Source of the DNA: Thiodiazotropha sp040506775
Lineage (GTDB): Bacteria > Pseudomonadota > Gammaproteobacteria > Chromatiales > Chromatiaceae
Assembly: GCA_040506775.1 (NCBI GenBank)
Contig: JBEVWC010000002.1
Coordinates: 62,001 to 126,000, forward strand
Length of the DNA stretch: 64,000 bases
Direction of reading: 5' to 3'
Part shown: positions 1-8,859 of the stretch, in pieces
Position numbering within the stretch: the stretch's first letter is position 1
Layout: each line of letters starts with the position of its first letter
Program-made: the position numbers and the translations under genes
The notes under the pieces: generated by a model
What the model saw: the letters and a program-made list of their open reading frames with translations, nothing else
Database searches by the model: none
What the model was told of the DNA's origin: nothing

Positions 1-98
1 TGGATTCTCAAAGCACAGATTCATTGGCGGAAAATAACGCTATCCCGGATACGGGATCGCAGCTTGAGTTACGCGGTTATGAACCGGCTTTCGAATGA
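1..98 (+). CDS. Possible 3' end of a gene cut by the window start
   Basis: One frame is open from base 3 to a TGA at 96-98 and would encode a polar tail of 31 residues ending in Ala-Phe-Glu. The frame avoids rare codons and ends 91 bases before the next gene, so it may be the C-terminus of an upstream plus-strand gene. Too little is visible to assign a family. A competing frame stays open to base 120, so the assignment is weak. Confidence 0.3.
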   Translation, partial: DSQSTDSLAENNAIPDTGSQLELRGYEPAFE

Positions 99-189
99 AC
101 GGGTATCCCCGGTGTGTTGATCCGCGAGTGCGGTAACACTGGATAAACAAGCGGTTTTAACCCTGACGGCCCCGTGATAGCATCCCGCC

Positions 190-486
190 ATGAATGACGA
201 AATTGCAAAAGAACGGGAAATCATGATGGTGATGCGCAAGGTGCTGACCAGCATCGTGCGCGAGGTTACCCCGGAACACAAGAGCCTCAAACATCCTCTC
301 TCGGATCAGACCATCCAGGATATTCGTAGCTGCCTGGGCCTGATTACCGCGCGGGAAAAGGAACTTGCGGATCAGACGGGCCGCACGGCCGAAGAACGCC
401 CCTACTTCGTAGATGAGCCACCCAAGACCAAAGTGGTGCCCATTACTTCGATTGGCAAGGTGAAAAAGCCGGAGAGCGGCGACTGA
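190..486 (+). CDS. Conserved hypothetical protein, 98 aa
   Basis: A small soluble protein of unknown function. It starts at ATG 190. The first half is predicted helical and charged, with a Met-rich stretch at residues 12-16; the C-terminal third is rich in Pro, Lys and Val and looks disordered. There is no signal peptide or membrane segment. No domain is recognised. Codon use matches the neighbouring housekeeping genes and no competing frame is better, so it is probably real. It stands alone, followed by about 860 bases of repeat-rich non-coding DNA. Confidence 0.6.
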   Translation: MNDEIAKEREIMMVMRKVLTSIVREVTPEHKSLKHPLSDQTIQDIRSCLGLITAREKELADQTGRTAEERPYFVDEPPKTKVVPITSIGKVKKPESGD

Positions 487-666
487 ATCCGATTGTCCGG
501 CGGCATTCGGTCGTCGGTTCTTCCTCTCTCGAACCTATAGTCACGAGGTTCCGGCAGGTCCGGAAAGTCACTTGCCGTCGCCTTTGAGGCAGTCAGAGGG
601 CAATGGCGCTTACTTCAGGTCTTTGCGTGGTCGCAAACGGGTCCAGGGGGATCCTGCAAAAGACAA

Positions 667-1133
667 CCTGATTACCCACCATGCTCAGCCATGCAGATGG
701 AAGGTTAGAAACTGTATCGCGTTCCCACGCTCCGCGTGGGAACGCCTGTCGATATCATGCTGTATTGCCCAAACCTGTTTGGCATATGCAAGCCCGGGTC
801 TGCATTCCCAAGCGGCGCCTGGGTACGAGAGTAAACAAAACAAACGACGCCCGACTGTCCCGCCTCTGCTGGTGCCGCTGCGATGCTCAGAAAAATCGGC
901 GGGGTGGAATTCGCTGCGCTAAAAGCCGGCCCCGGAGGGTTGTTCCCGGGTTCCGCTTCGCTGCTCCCGGGCTACATTGATCGGAATAAACGGGAATCTC
1001 AAGTGGAGCGAGCAATGTAGCCCGGGTGAAACGAAGTGGAACCCGGGATCCGGCAGAATGCAAAGCACTGCGGGATGATAGAAAACCGCTTCTGGCGGCG
1101 GATTCTATGGCTGAGAATCATGGGTACTCAGGA
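667..1133. mobile_element. MITE-like non-coding element with terminal inverted repeats
   Basis: The left end (CCTGATTACCCACCATG at 667) and the reverse complement of the right end (CCTGAGTACCCATGATT, finishing near 1131) match over about 25 bases with few mismatches, so the block has terminal inverted repeats. Inside, in order, are a perfect hairpin built on GTTCCCACGC/GCGTGGGAAC (720-744), a second degraded hairpin (about 802-832), and two copies in opposite orientation of a palindrome built on CCCGGGTT/AACCCGGG (942-975 and 1017-1050). The same modules in the same order occur, reversed, in the larger element at 47723-48700. No coding frame in it is credible. The flanks (487-666 and 1134-1307) show nothing recognisable. 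Confidence 0.6.
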
Positions 1134-1307
1134 AAGAAATTAAACACAAATTAACGCCAAACACCGTGAATGGATGCAATTTTGGTCAGCTTACTGAGTT
1201 AAGTTGCGCAAATTTGCGGTGACTGGCGTGTACTCGCGGTTATATTTCCCTTAAGTAAGTGCCCTTGCGGTCTGAAGGTATCTGATATCAGTTTCCGAAT
1301 CCGACTG

Positions 1308-1338
1308 ATCCAAAGCCGGCGTTGCCGGCTCCGGATCA
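1308..1338 (-). terminator. Stem-loop after the parvulin gene
   Basis: AGCCGGC and GCCGGCT (1314-1320 and 1324-1330) pair around a 3-base loop, with extra outer pairing GATCC/GGATC. It lies 12 bases beyond the stop of the minus-strand PPIase gene. Only three U residues follow on the minus strand, so termination would be weak. Confidence 0.4.
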
Positions 1339-1350
1339 GGGCTCGGTGCC

Positions 1351-2394
1351 TTACTGGTTCTTGTCGCCTTCACTGGCGGGAGCCGGCTCCCCTGCGGCTT
1401 CCTGGGTGGTTTCGGCTGCTGCGCTGTCGCTGGCGGTTTCCGTGGGAGCGGCCGTGTCAGCGGCATCAGCCGGTGCGCCGGCATCGGTCTGTTCGGCCGG
1501 TTTACCGTTGTTTTCGTTGAACACCAGTTTGCTCTTGTCCCGCAGACCCTGCATGTATTCCGTCAGGGCCTTCTGCTGCAACTTGGTTTCGATCTCGCTG
1601 TGTACCTTATCCAGGGTCGGTGCCGGATTGGTGCGGCTGTCTTCCAGCAGGATGACATGCCAGCCGAACTGGGTCTGCACCGGGGCTGAGGAGTATTTGC
1701 CTTTTTCCATGGCTTTCAGTGCCTCGGCAAAGGGTTCCACCATCTGATCCGGATCGATCCAGCCCAGATCGCCCCCCTTGACGTTGGTCGGGCCGGTGGA
1801 GTGTTCCTTGGCCAGTTCCGCAAAGTCGGCACCCTTGTCCAGATCAGCGATCAGGGCCTTCGCCTCGTCTTCTTCCTTGACCAGGATGTGTCGGGCCTTG
1901 TACTCGGTACTGGTCAGGTTCGCATACTCATCATCGTAGACTTTCTGAATCTGCTCCTCGCTAGGCTTGTTCTTGCTGGCGTACTCCTGGACCAGGGCCT
2001 GGGTGAGCAGTTTAGCCTTGAGCAGGGCCATGGAAGCGGCGATCTCCTCATGATCCATGTATCCGGATTTTTCAGCGTCCTGGGATACGATCAGGATGTT
2101 CGCCAGTTCATTGAGCACACCCATCTGCATTTCCGGTGAGGCCTTGGCATCGGGCACGCCGCGCATCCGGTCCTGGAAGTAGAGCGCATACATCGCACGG
2201 GTCACCGGCTGACCGTTGACGGTTAACAGGGTGTTGGCATCCATCTCGGCGGTGCCGGTCTGTTCGCTCGAAGCGGGCAGGGTCGCTGAGCGTGCGCTAT
2301 CGGCGCCCTTGGAGGCCGGATTTTCAGCCGCCTGGTTGCAACCGGAGATGAGCCCTACCGTGCAAAGGGCAGCCAGAATGATCTTGTTTTTCAT
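1351..2394 (-). CDS. Parvulin-type peptidyl-prolyl isomerase, lipoprotein
   Basis: A predicted periplasmic lipoprotein foldase, 347 aa. Residues 1-19 form a lipoprotein signal ending in the lipobox LISGC, so Cys19 should be lipidated. A SurA-like N-terminal chaperone region (about 50-160) precedes one parvulin domain (about 164-255) with the expected RHILV start, GGDLGW motif and FGWHVI end. The last 60 residues are Ala/Glu/Thr-rich and disordered. Such proteins (PpiC/PpiD/PrsA type) catalyse cis-trans prolyl isomerisation during folding of exported proteins. The start has a clear AAGGA ribosome site 6 bases upstream. It is followed on the same strand by a hairpin and stands apart from the yciI-yciB pair. 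Confidence 0.9.
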   Translation of the reverse strand: MKNKIILAALCTVGLISGCNQAAENPASKGADSARSATLPASSEQTGTAEMDANTLLTVNGQPVTRAMYALYFQDRMRGVPDAKASPEMQMGVLNELANILIVSQDAEKSGYMDHEEIAASMALLKAKLLTQALVQEYASKNKPSEEQIQKVYDDEYANLTSTEYKARHILVKEEDEAKALIADLDKGADFAELAKEHSTGPTNVKGGDLGWIDPDQMVEPFAEALKAMEKGKYSSAPVQTQFGWHVILLEDSRTNPAPTLDKVHSEIETKLQQKALTEYMQGLRDKSKLVFNENNGKPAEQTDAGAPADAADTAAPTETASDSAAAETTQEAAGEPAPASEGDKNQ

Positions 2395-2441
2395 CGTTGG
2401 TCCTTAGTTGAATGACTGGGTTTTGATGGTGCCTGGCCAAA

Positions 2442-2744
2442 CTAAGCGGGCAGGACTTTCTTGAAGGGTTTGACCGTGACCCGGGCATACACCCCGGTCT
2501 GGGTGTAGGGGTCACTGTCCGCCCACTGCTTGGCGCTTTCCAGACTGTCGAATTCCGCCACGATGAGGCTGCCGGAAAATCCGGCCGGGCCCGGGTCCTC
2601 GGCGTCGATGGCCGGGTGAGGACCGGCCAGCAGCAGGCGCCCCTCGTCCTGCAGGGCCTGGACCCGTTTCAGGTGGTCGGGACGGACCTTTAAACGCTGT
2701 TCCAGACTGTCGTCCCGGTCTTCCGCAATGATGGCATAGAACAC
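2442..2744 (-). CDS. yciI: YciI family protein
   Basis: A 100-aa member of the YciI/YCII family, a ferredoxin-like alpha-beta barrel that forms dimers; the conserved His and Asp of the family suggest an enzyme, but the reaction is unknown. It shows the usual features: a MFYAII start strand, RPDHL at about 21-25, the GRLLLAGP segment near 35, and a C-terminal FDSLESAKQW plus DPY motif. Length is typical. It starts directly after the yciB stop, so the two are translated as one operon, an arrangement known in enteric and Pseudomonas genomes. Confidence 0.9.
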   Translation of the reverse strand: MFYAIIAEDRDDSLEQRLKVRPDHLKRVQALQDEGRLLLAGPHPAIDAEDPGPAGFSGSLIVAEFDSLESAKQWADSDPYTQTGVYARVTVKPFKKVLPA

Positions 2745-3410
2745 TCAGTTTTCCTCGGTTTTCAGTTCCGGCTCGCGAATGTGGCGGGCCAGGTAAAAGG
2801 CTTGCAGCACGATGAACACCAGGGTCAGGCCCATCATGCCGAAGAGTTTGAAATTCACCCAGTGAGATTCCAGGGTGTGGGCAGTATCGCACATCTCCAG
2901 CGCCTTACCCTGAAACTGATCCGGGCAGTTATCGAAGTCGATCTGCTCAATCCCGGTGAAAGCCACCAGCTGGTGCTCCGCAGTGAAGAAATCGGAGGCT
3001 ACATAAAGGTTGAGAAACCCCAACATGACGAAGAACAGGCCCCAGAACAGGTTGAGGCGGCGCCATACCGGAGGGGGCACCTCGATGGTGTGCTCCATCA
3101 TACGCTGTACCAGGGGCTTCTGGCCGATCCACTGACTGGCGAGGAACACCAGCCCGAACAGCCAGTTGATCACCGAGGGTTTCCACATGATGAAGGTGCG
3201 GTCCTGCAGCAGGATGGTCAGTCCGCCAAACACCACCAGGATGCCCAGGGTGATCCAGTGCATCTTCTCCACATGTCCCTTGCGCAACCAGGCATAGCCG
3301 ACCTGGATCATCGATGCTGCAATGGCGACACCGGTGGCGATGTAGATTCCGTAGATTTTGTAGGCAACAAAAAACAGGATGACGGGGAAGAAGTCTGCGA
3401 GAAATTTCAT
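2745..3410 (-). CDS. yciB: Inner-membrane septation protein A homologue YciB
   Basis: A polytopic inner-membrane protein of the YciB/IspZ/IspA family, implicated in cell-envelope synthesis and division. It begins MKFLADFFPVILFF, has about five membrane segments, and keeps the family motifs WKPSVINWLFG, RRLNLFWGLFF and WVNFKLFG. At 221 aa it is about 40 residues longer than the usual 180. The extra sequence lies between the NLYVA and WVNFKLFG segments (about residues 140-180), probably in an extracytoplasmic loop, and contains two Cys residues. It precedes yciI without a gap. Confidence 0.92.
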   Translation of the reverse strand: MKFLADFFPVILFFVAYKIYGIYIATGVAIAASMIQVGYAWLRKGHVEKMHWITLGILVVFGGLTILLQDRTFIMWKPSVINWLFGLVFLASQWIGQKPLVQRMMEHTIEVPPPVWRRLNLFWGLFFVMLGFLNLYVASDFFTAEHQLVAFTGIEQIDFDNCPDQFQGKALEMCDTAHTLESHWVNFKLFGMMGLTLVFIVLQAFYLARHIREPELKTEEN

Positions 3411-3609
3411 AGCCTGTCTGATTCAAACCGGTGGGTAATGTTCCCATGGCCGTTTTGGCGAAGGAAATTGGCGGATTGTAACAGGCCGGGAAGGGTTCGT
3501 CTGTGGGTGTTTGTCACATCCCGGCCGATTGACGGCTCGGTGGCGGCGCTGCGGATTTGGTGTTTTTGCTGTCAGTTCACAGGGACAATGGGTACAATCT
3601 CGCCCCGTT

Positions 3610-4476
3610 ATGACCCTCTACGACCTGCACAGCCATTCCACCGCCTCCGACGGTACCCTGAAACCCCGCGAACTGGTGCTGCGCGCCGCGGACGCGGGTG
3701 TGCACGTGCTGGCACTCACCGACCACGACACCACCGCGGGTGTCGCGGAGGCTGCGGCGACTGCCCGGCAGTGCGGCCTCACCCTGGTGCCCGGTGTGGA
3801 GGTCTCGGTCAGCTGGGAAGGCTACACGGTCCATGTGGTGGGACTGAACGTGGACCCCGAGAATACCCGGCTGCAGGAGGGCCTTGCGGGACTGCGCGCT
3901 TTCCGCGACTGGCGGGCGGTGGAGATCGGACGCCGCCTCGAGCAATCCGGGATTCCCGGGGCTTTCGAGGGGGCCTGTGCCTTCGCCGAGGGCAACCTGG
4001 TGAGCCGAACCCACTTTGCCCGGTTTCTGGTGAAGCATGGGGTGGCCGCGGATGAACGCGCTGTGTTCAAACGCTACCTGATCAAGGGACGACCCGGGCA
4101 TGTGCCGGGTAACTGGGCGCCCCTCGAGCAGGCAGTGGGCTGGATCCATGATGCCGGTGGCCAGGCTGTGATCGCCCATCCCGCCCGGTATAACATGACC
4201 CGGACCAAGCTGCGGCGCCTGTTCAAGGAGTTCGTGGCGCTGAAAGGCGACGCCATCGAGGTGGTATCCGGCAGCCACAGCCGGGACGATTACTTCAACA
4301 TGGCCCGGCATGCCCGGGACTTTGGCCTGCTTGCTTCGGCGGGATCCGATTTTCATACACCCGATAATCCCTGGATCGAGCTGGGCTGCCTGCCAAGTCT
4401 CCCCGATCAATGCCGACCGGTCTGGCAGAACTGGCCGACCCCCGGCGTCGGGCTGTTGCGCTCGCAACTGGGCTGA
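3610..4476 (+). CDS. rnm: PHP-domain phosphoesterase (RNase AM / nucleoside 3',5'-bisphosphate phosphatase)
   Basis: A metal-dependent phosphoesterase of the TrpH/YciV group, 288 aa. E. coli RNase AM removes 5' nucleotides from short RNAs and hydrolyses nucleoside 3',5'-bisphosphates. All PHP metal motifs are visible: HSHS at residues 7-10, TDHD at 37-40, AHPARY in the second half and GSDFH near the end. ATG 3610 gives the exact PHP start (MTLYDLHSHS); an upstream in-frame ATG at 3511 would add 33 residues unlike the family. It opens a plus-strand run through yciO, an M50 protease gene and trpS, the order known from Pseudomonas and relatives. Confidence 0.9.
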   Translation: MTLYDLHSHSTASDGTLKPRELVLRAADAGVHVLALTDHDTTAGVAEAAATARQCGLTLVPGVEVSVSWEGYTVHVVGLNVDPENTRLQEGLAGLRAFRDWRAVEIGRRLEQSGIPGAFEGACAFAEGNLVSRTHFARFLVKHGVAADERAVFKRYLIKGRPGHVPGNWAPLEQAVGWIHDAGGQAVIAHPARYNMTRTKLRRLFKEFVALKGDAIEVVSGSHSRDDYFNMARHARDFGLLASAGSDFHTPDNPWIELGCLPSLPDQCRPVWQNWPTPGVGLLRSQLG

Positions 4477-4504
4477 ACCCTTACCTTTCATCGAGCTGTT
4501 CGTC

Positions 4505-5128
4505 ATGGCGTTGTTTCTGCAAATTCATCCGGATAATCCGCAACCCCGTCTCATCCAGCAGTCGGTCGAGATCATCCGCAATGGGGGCGTGGTGATCTAT
4601 CCCACCGATTCGAGCTATGCCCTGGGTTGTCATATCGGGGATAAGGGGGCGATGGAGCGCATCCGGCGGATCCGCAAACTCGACGACAGTCATAACTTCA
4701 CCCTGGTCTGTCGTGACCTGACGGAAATCTCCAACTACGCCAAGATCGACAATCGGGATTACCGCTTGCTGAAGAACCTGACCCCGGGTCCGTTTACCTT
4801 CATCCACAAGGCAACCAAGCAGGTTCCCAGGCGCCTGATGCACGCCAAACGCAAGACCATCGGCATCCGGGTGCCGGACAACAACATCGTGCGGGCCCTG
4901 CTGCAGGAACTCGGCGAACCCATCATGAGCACCACCCTGATCCTGCCGGGTGAAGAGATGCCCCTGACCGATCCTTACGAAATGCGGGATCTTTTGGACC
5001 ATCATGTGGATCTGATCATTGACGGCGGTTACTGCGGATTCGAACCCACCACGGTGGTGGTGATGACCGATGAGGTGCCGCAAGTGGTTCGTGAAGGAAA
5101 GGGCGACGCTGCCCTGTTCGAGGTATAA
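4505..5128 (+). CDS. yciO: Sua5/YciO/YrdC-family protein (threonylcarbamoyl-AMP synthase fold)
   Basis: A 207-aa YrdC-domain protein. Family members make threonylcarbamoyl-AMP for the t6A modification of tRNA position 37; the YciO branch is less well characterised and may act on related substrates. Visible are the nucleotide-binding motif YPTDSSYALGC (32-42), the KRKTIGIRVPDN segment and the ISTT-like MSTTLI strand. The true start is ATG 4505; the frame runs open far upstream, but those residues overlap rnm in another frame. Gap to rnm 28 bases, and 7 bases to the next gene, so probably one operon. The assignment to YciO rather than TsaC rests on neighbourhood and the MALFLQIHPD start. Confidence 0.88.
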   Translation: MALFLQIHPDNPQPRLIQQSVEIIRNGGVVIYPTDSSYALGCHIGDKGAMERIRRIRKLDDSHNFTLVCRDLTEISNYAKIDNRDYRLLKNLTPGPFTFIHKATKQVPRRLMHAKRKTIGIRVPDNNIVRALLQELGEPIMSTTLILPGEEMPLTDPYEMRDLLDHHVDLIIDGGYCGFEPTTVVVMTDEVPQVVREGKGDAALFEV

Positions 5129-5135
5129 TCCGCCG

Positions 5136-5828
5136 ATGATAGGTCTCACTTTGATGCAGAAACTGGCGATTTTCATCCTGCCGATGATCTTCGCCATCAC
5201 CGTTCACGAAGCCGCCCATGGCTGGATGGCAAAACGCTTGGGAGACCGGACCGCCGAGATGCTGGGGCGCGTGACCCTCAATCCCCTCAAGCACATCGAC
5301 CCGATCGGCACCATCCTGGTGCCCCTCGGCGCCTACCTGCTCACCGGGTTCATGTTCGGCTGGGCCAAACCGGTGCCGGTGAACTACCGCAACCTGAACA
5401 ATCCCAAGCGCGATATGGGGTTGGTGGCGCTGGCGGGTCCGGGCGCCAACCTGCTGATGGCCCTGATCTGGGCGATCATGATCTACGTGGGCGGCATGAG
5501 CCTGGAGGGTTTCCACTGGCTGGGTGAGCCCCTGGTGTTCATGGGCGTGGCCGGGGTGCTGATCAACGCGGTGCTGATGGCCCTGAACCTGATGCCGATT
5601 CTGCCCCTGGACGGGGGACGGGTGATCTATTCACTGCTGCCCCCCAAGCCGGCGCAGATCTACTCCCGGCTGGAGTCCTTCGGCATGGTGATCGTGCTGG
5701 TTCTGCTGATAACCGGTGTGCTGGGGGTGATCCTCTGGCCCGTGGTGGGCCTGACCATCAAGCTGCTGCCCGCCAGTGATGTCGTGACCCAGTTGATTCC
5801 CGTGATACTCAGTCCCGCAAGGAGTTAG
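5136..5828 (+). CDS. Site-2 protease family membrane metalloprotease (M50)
   Basis: A short intramembrane zinc metalloprotease of the M50B group, 230 aa, with about five membrane segments. The zinc site HEAAH is at residues 24-28, and the third ligand lies in NLMPILPLDGG (Asp159). There is no PDZ domain, unlike RseP. Proteins of this compact type usually sit next to trpS and scpAB in gammaproteobacteria; their substrates are unknown. ATG 5136 lies 7 bases after the previous stop; ATG 5154 is an alternative start. Confidence 0.9.
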   Translation: MIGLTLMQKLAIFILPMIFAITVHEAAHGWMAKRLGDRTAEMLGRVTLNPLKHIDPIGTILVPLGAYLLTGFMFGWAKPVPVNYRNLNNPKRDMGLVALAGPGANLLMALIWAIMIYVGGMSLEGFHWLGEPLVFMGVAGVLINAVLMALNLMPILPLDGGRVIYSLLPPKPAQIYSRLESFGMVIVLVLLITGVLGVILWPVVGLTIKLLPASDVVTQLIPVILSPARS

Positions 5829-5830
5829 TT

Positions 5831-7051
5831 TTGAATTCATCTTCCGAATCCAGCCGGGTGCTCTCCGGCATGCGACCCACCGGTCAACTCCATCTGGGGC
5901 ACTATCACGGGGTTCTGAAGAACTGGGTTGAGTTGCAGCACCATCATGACTGCTACTTCTTTGTCGCCGACTGGCATGCCCTGACCACCCACTATGACGA
6001 TCCCCGGGGAATTCCGGAGAGTATCCGTGACATGGTCATAGACTGGCTGGCGGCCGGAGTCGACAGTGACAAGGCGACCCTGTTCGTCCAGTCCCAGGTG
6101 CCGGAACACGCGGAACTGCATCTGCTGCTCTCCATGATCACCCCCCTGGGATGGCTGGAGCGGGTGCCCAGCTACAAGGACCAGCAGGAAAAGCTCAAGG
6201 AGAAGGACCTGGCCACCTACGGTTTCCTCGGCTATCCGCTGCTGCAGTCCGCGGACATCCTTATCTACCGCGCCGCTCATGTGCCGGTGGGGGAGGACCA
6301 GGTGGCGCATGTGGAGCTGACCCGGGAAGTGGCCCGGCGCTTCAACCACCTCTACGGCCGGGAACCCGATTTCGAGACCCGCGCCGAAGAGGCCTGCAAA
6401 AAGATGGGCAAGAAGGCCGCCAAGCAGTTCACCCAGTTCAAGCGCGCCTATCAGGAGCAGGGCGACGCTGAGGCCCTGAGCACCGGCCAGGCCCTGCTTG
6501 CCGCCCAACAGAACATCAGCGTGGAGGAGCGGGAGCGCCTCCTAGGCTATCTGGAGGGGAGCGGACGGATCATTCTTACCGAGCCTCAGCCCCTGCTGAC
6601 CCAGGCCTCCAAGATGCCCGGGCTGGACGGTCAGAAGATGTCCAAGTCCTACGCGAATACCCTGTCGCTGCGTGAAAAACCCGAAGACGTGGAACAGAAG
6701 CTCAAGCGCATGCCCACCGACACCAACCGGGTGCGGCGCACCGATCCCGGTGATCCGCAGCGCTGCCCGGTGTGGCAGTTCCATCAGGTCTACTCCAACG
6801 AGACCACCCGGGAATGGGTTCAGGAGGGCTGTCGCAGCGCCGGGATCGGCTGTCTCGACTGCAAGGCGCCGGTGATCGAAGCAGTGATGGCGGAGCTCAA
6901 GCCGATGCAGGCCCGGGCCGCCGAGTTCGAAGCCCAGCCGGAACGGGTTCAGGCCATCATTCAGGAAGGCGCGGAACGGGCCCGCACGGTGGCGCAGGAA
7001 ACCATGCGTGAGGTGCGTCAGGCGATGTCCTTACAGGGACTGGCGAAGTAA
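5831..7051 (+). CDS. trpS: Tryptophanyl-tRNA synthetase
   Basis: Class I aminoacyl-tRNA synthetase that charges tRNA-Trp. The HIGH-type motif HLGH is at residues 21-24 and KMSKS at 269-273. At 406 aa it is about 70 residues longer than E. coli TrpRS. The extra part is a charged insertion before KMSKS (about 170-255, containing the KKMGKKAAKQF segment), a long form also seen in other gammaproteobacteria. The start codon is TTG, supported by an AAGGAG ribosome site at 5819-5824 that overlaps the stop of the M50 gene. Confidence 0.95.
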   Translation: MNSSSESSRVLSGMRPTGQLHLGHYHGVLKNWVELQHHHDCYFFVADWHALTTHYDDPRGIPESIRDMVIDWLAAGVDSDKATLFVQSQVPEHAELHLLLSMITPLGWLERVPSYKDQQEKLKEKDLATYGFLGYPLLQSADILIYRAAHVPVGEDQVAHVELTREVARRFNHLYGREPDFETRAEEACKKMGKKAAKQFTQFKRAYQEQGDAEALSTGQALLAAQQNISVEERERLLGYLEGSGRIILTEPQPLLTQASKMPGLDGQKMSKSYANTLSLREKPEDVEQKLKRMPTDTNRVRRTDPGDPQRCPVWQFHQVYSNETTREWVQEGCRSAGIGCLDCKAPVIEAVMAELKPMQARAAEFEAQPERVQAIIQEGAERARTVAQETMREVRQAMSLQGLAK

Positions 7052-7139
7052 ATCCCGCTTGGTATAAGGTAGTACGCCGGTCCGTCGCAGGGGCCGGTTA
7101 AGCGGATAACACAGAAAACGAGCCCGAAGATCTATAAAT

Positions 7140-7961
7140 ATGGAACCCACTGAAACGCATCCCCATCACCACCCGGAGCAGGAGGAGATGCCGTTTGCCG
7201 TGGTCCAGGGCGAACCCTGGCTGACCCCCCCGACCGATCTTTACATTCCCCCGGATGCCCTGGAGGTGTTTCTCGATGCCTTCGAGGGACCCCTGGACCT
7301 GTTGCTCTACCTGATTCGCCGCCAGAACCTGGATATCCTGGATATTCCGATCGCCAAGATCACCGATCAGTACGTCAGCTACATCGAGATGATGAACGAG
7401 TTGCGTCTGGAACTGGCGGCGGAGTATCTGGTCATGGCGGCCATGCTGGCGGAGATCAAATCACGCATGCTGTTGCCAAGACCGGTAAGCGACGGTGACG
7501 AGCACGAGGAGGATCCCCGGGCTGAGCTGATCCGGCGTCTGCAGGAGTACGAACGCTACAAGCAGGCCGCCGAGGATCTGGATGAACTCGAGCACATGAC
7601 CCGGGACACCTTCCAGGCATCCGCGGAACTGGTGGAACGCCATGTCGAAGCGGTGGATCCGGATGTCTCCCTGCGGGAGATCATGCTGGCCCTGTCCGAT
7701 GTGCTGCACCGGGCCGACATGTTCACCAGTCACCGGGTGGAGAAGGAACCTCTCTCGGTGCGGGAGAAGATGTCTCATGTGCTGGAGCGGGTGAGTGGGC
7801 GGAATTTTGTCAGTTTCACCGAGCTGTTCGACATCAGCGAGGGTCGTCTGGGCGTGGTGGTGACCTTTCTGGCGGTACTCGAACTGATCAAGGGGTCGTT
7901 GCTCGAACTGGTCCAGGCAGAGGCCTTCGCCCCCATACACGTCAAAGCGAAAGTATCCTGA
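7140..7961 (+). CDS. scpA: Segregation and condensation protein A
   Basis: The kleisin subunit of the SMC-ScpAB condensin, which bridges SMC heads and binds ScpB. The 273-aa sequence shows the ScpA core FEGPLDLLLYLIRRQNLDI (about 50-70), the LEMAAEYL-like segment and a C-terminal winged helix. ATG 7140 lacks a good ribosome site; ATG 7188 is preceded at 9 bases by GGAG and would remove a His-rich 16-residue leader, so the start is uncertain. It ends one base before scpB, so the two are co-translated. Confidence 0.93.
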   Translation: MEPTETHPHHHPEQEEMPFAVVQGEPWLTPPTDLYIPPDALEVFLDAFEGPLDLLLYLIRRQNLDILDIPIAKITDQYVSYIEMMNELRLELAAEYLVMAAMLAEIKSRMLLPRPVSDGDEHEEDPRAELIRRLQEYERYKQAAEDLDELEHMTRDTFQASAELVERHVEAVDPDVSLREIMLALSDVLHRADMFTSHRVEKEPLSVREKMSHVLERVSGRNFVSFTELFDISEGRLGVVVTFLAVLELIKGSLLELVQAEAFAPIHVKAKVS

Positions 7962-7962
7962 T

Positions 7963-8859
7963 ATGTCCTATGATGCGCACAAACTGAAGCAGATTGTGGA
8001 AGGCGCCCTGCTGGCGGCCGGCCGGCCGGTGAGCCTGGACCAGTTGCAGGGCCTGTTCAGCGAACAGGAAATGCCGGAGAAAAAGGATCTGCGGGACGTG
8101 TTGACCACACTGGGCGAGGACTATGAGGGACGCGGCATCGAGGTGGTTGAGGTCGCCAGCGGCTTTCGCATCCAGGTGCGCACGGAACTCTCTCCCTGGA
8201 TCTCCAAGCTGTGGGTGGAGCGTCCCCCCAAATATTCCCGGGCCTTGCTTGAGACCCTCGCCCTGATCGCCTACCGGCAACCCATTACCCGGGGCGAGAT
8301 CGAGGATATCCGGGGGGTTGCGGTCAGCACCAACATCATCAAGACCCTCACTGAACGGGAGTGGGTGCGGGTGGTCGGTCATCGTGATGTGCCCGGAAAG
8401 CCGGCGCTGTACGCCACCACCAAGGAATTTCTTGATTACTTCAACCTGAAGAGCCTGAATGAGCTGCCGACCCTGGCGGAGATCCGGGATCTTGATTCCA
8501 TCAACCGGGAGCTGGAACTGCTCGACCCGGATAAACCACCTCCCCAGGACCCCCCCGAATCCCGTGACGGAGAGACGCCTGATGTGGTCGAGGACTCCGA
8601 GGGCGCCGAGGTTGCAGAGGGGGTATCCACTGCCTCGCAACCGGACAGTGAGACCCCGGCCGATGCGCCACAGCACGATCCTGAGTCAGAGGATGAGAGG
8701 CTGGATGAGGATACCGAGGTCCTGGAGTCCGGATCCCAGGCCGAGAGCCTGAGCGATGATGACCAGGACTCCGAGGAACAACGACCTGATGACACCCAAT
8801 GGATGGCGGCTCAGGAGGACTACACAGAGAACCCGGAACCCGATGAAGAAACACGTTAA
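7963..8859 (+). CDS. scpB: Segregation and condensation protein B with long acidic tail
   Basis: ScpB forms dimers and binds ScpA in the condensin complex. Two winged-helix domains occupy residues 1-180, with the hallmark RALLETLALIAYRQPITRGE at about 93-112. Unusually, residues from about 180 to 298 form a very acidic disordered tail rich in Asp, Glu, Ser and Pro. Typical ScpB is 180-200 aa. The tail ends inside the start of rluB, with an overlap of 17 bases. Confidence 0.93.
   Translation: MSYDAHKLKQIVEGALLAAGRPVSLDQLQGLFSEQEMPEKKDLRDVLTTLGEDYEGRGIEVVEVASGFRIQVRTELSPWISKLWVERPPKYSRALLETLALIAYRQPITRGEIEDIRGVAVSTNIIKTLTEREWVRVVGHRDVPGKPALYATTKEFLDYFNLKSLNELPTLAEIRDLDSINRELELLDPDKPPPQDPPESRDGETPDVVEDSEGAEVAEGVSTASQPDSETPADAPQHDPESEDERLDEDTEVLESGSQAESLSDDDQDSEEQRPDDTQWMAAQEDYTENPEPDEETR

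Noticed and set aside
572..980. Two overlapping open frames of about 100 aa
   Set aside because: They lie inside the palindromic element and translate its hairpins.
2781..4055. 424-aa plus-strand open frame
   Set aside because: It is antisense to yciB and runs into rnm in another frame; composition is Gln/His/Gly-rich as expected for a shadow of GC-rich genes.
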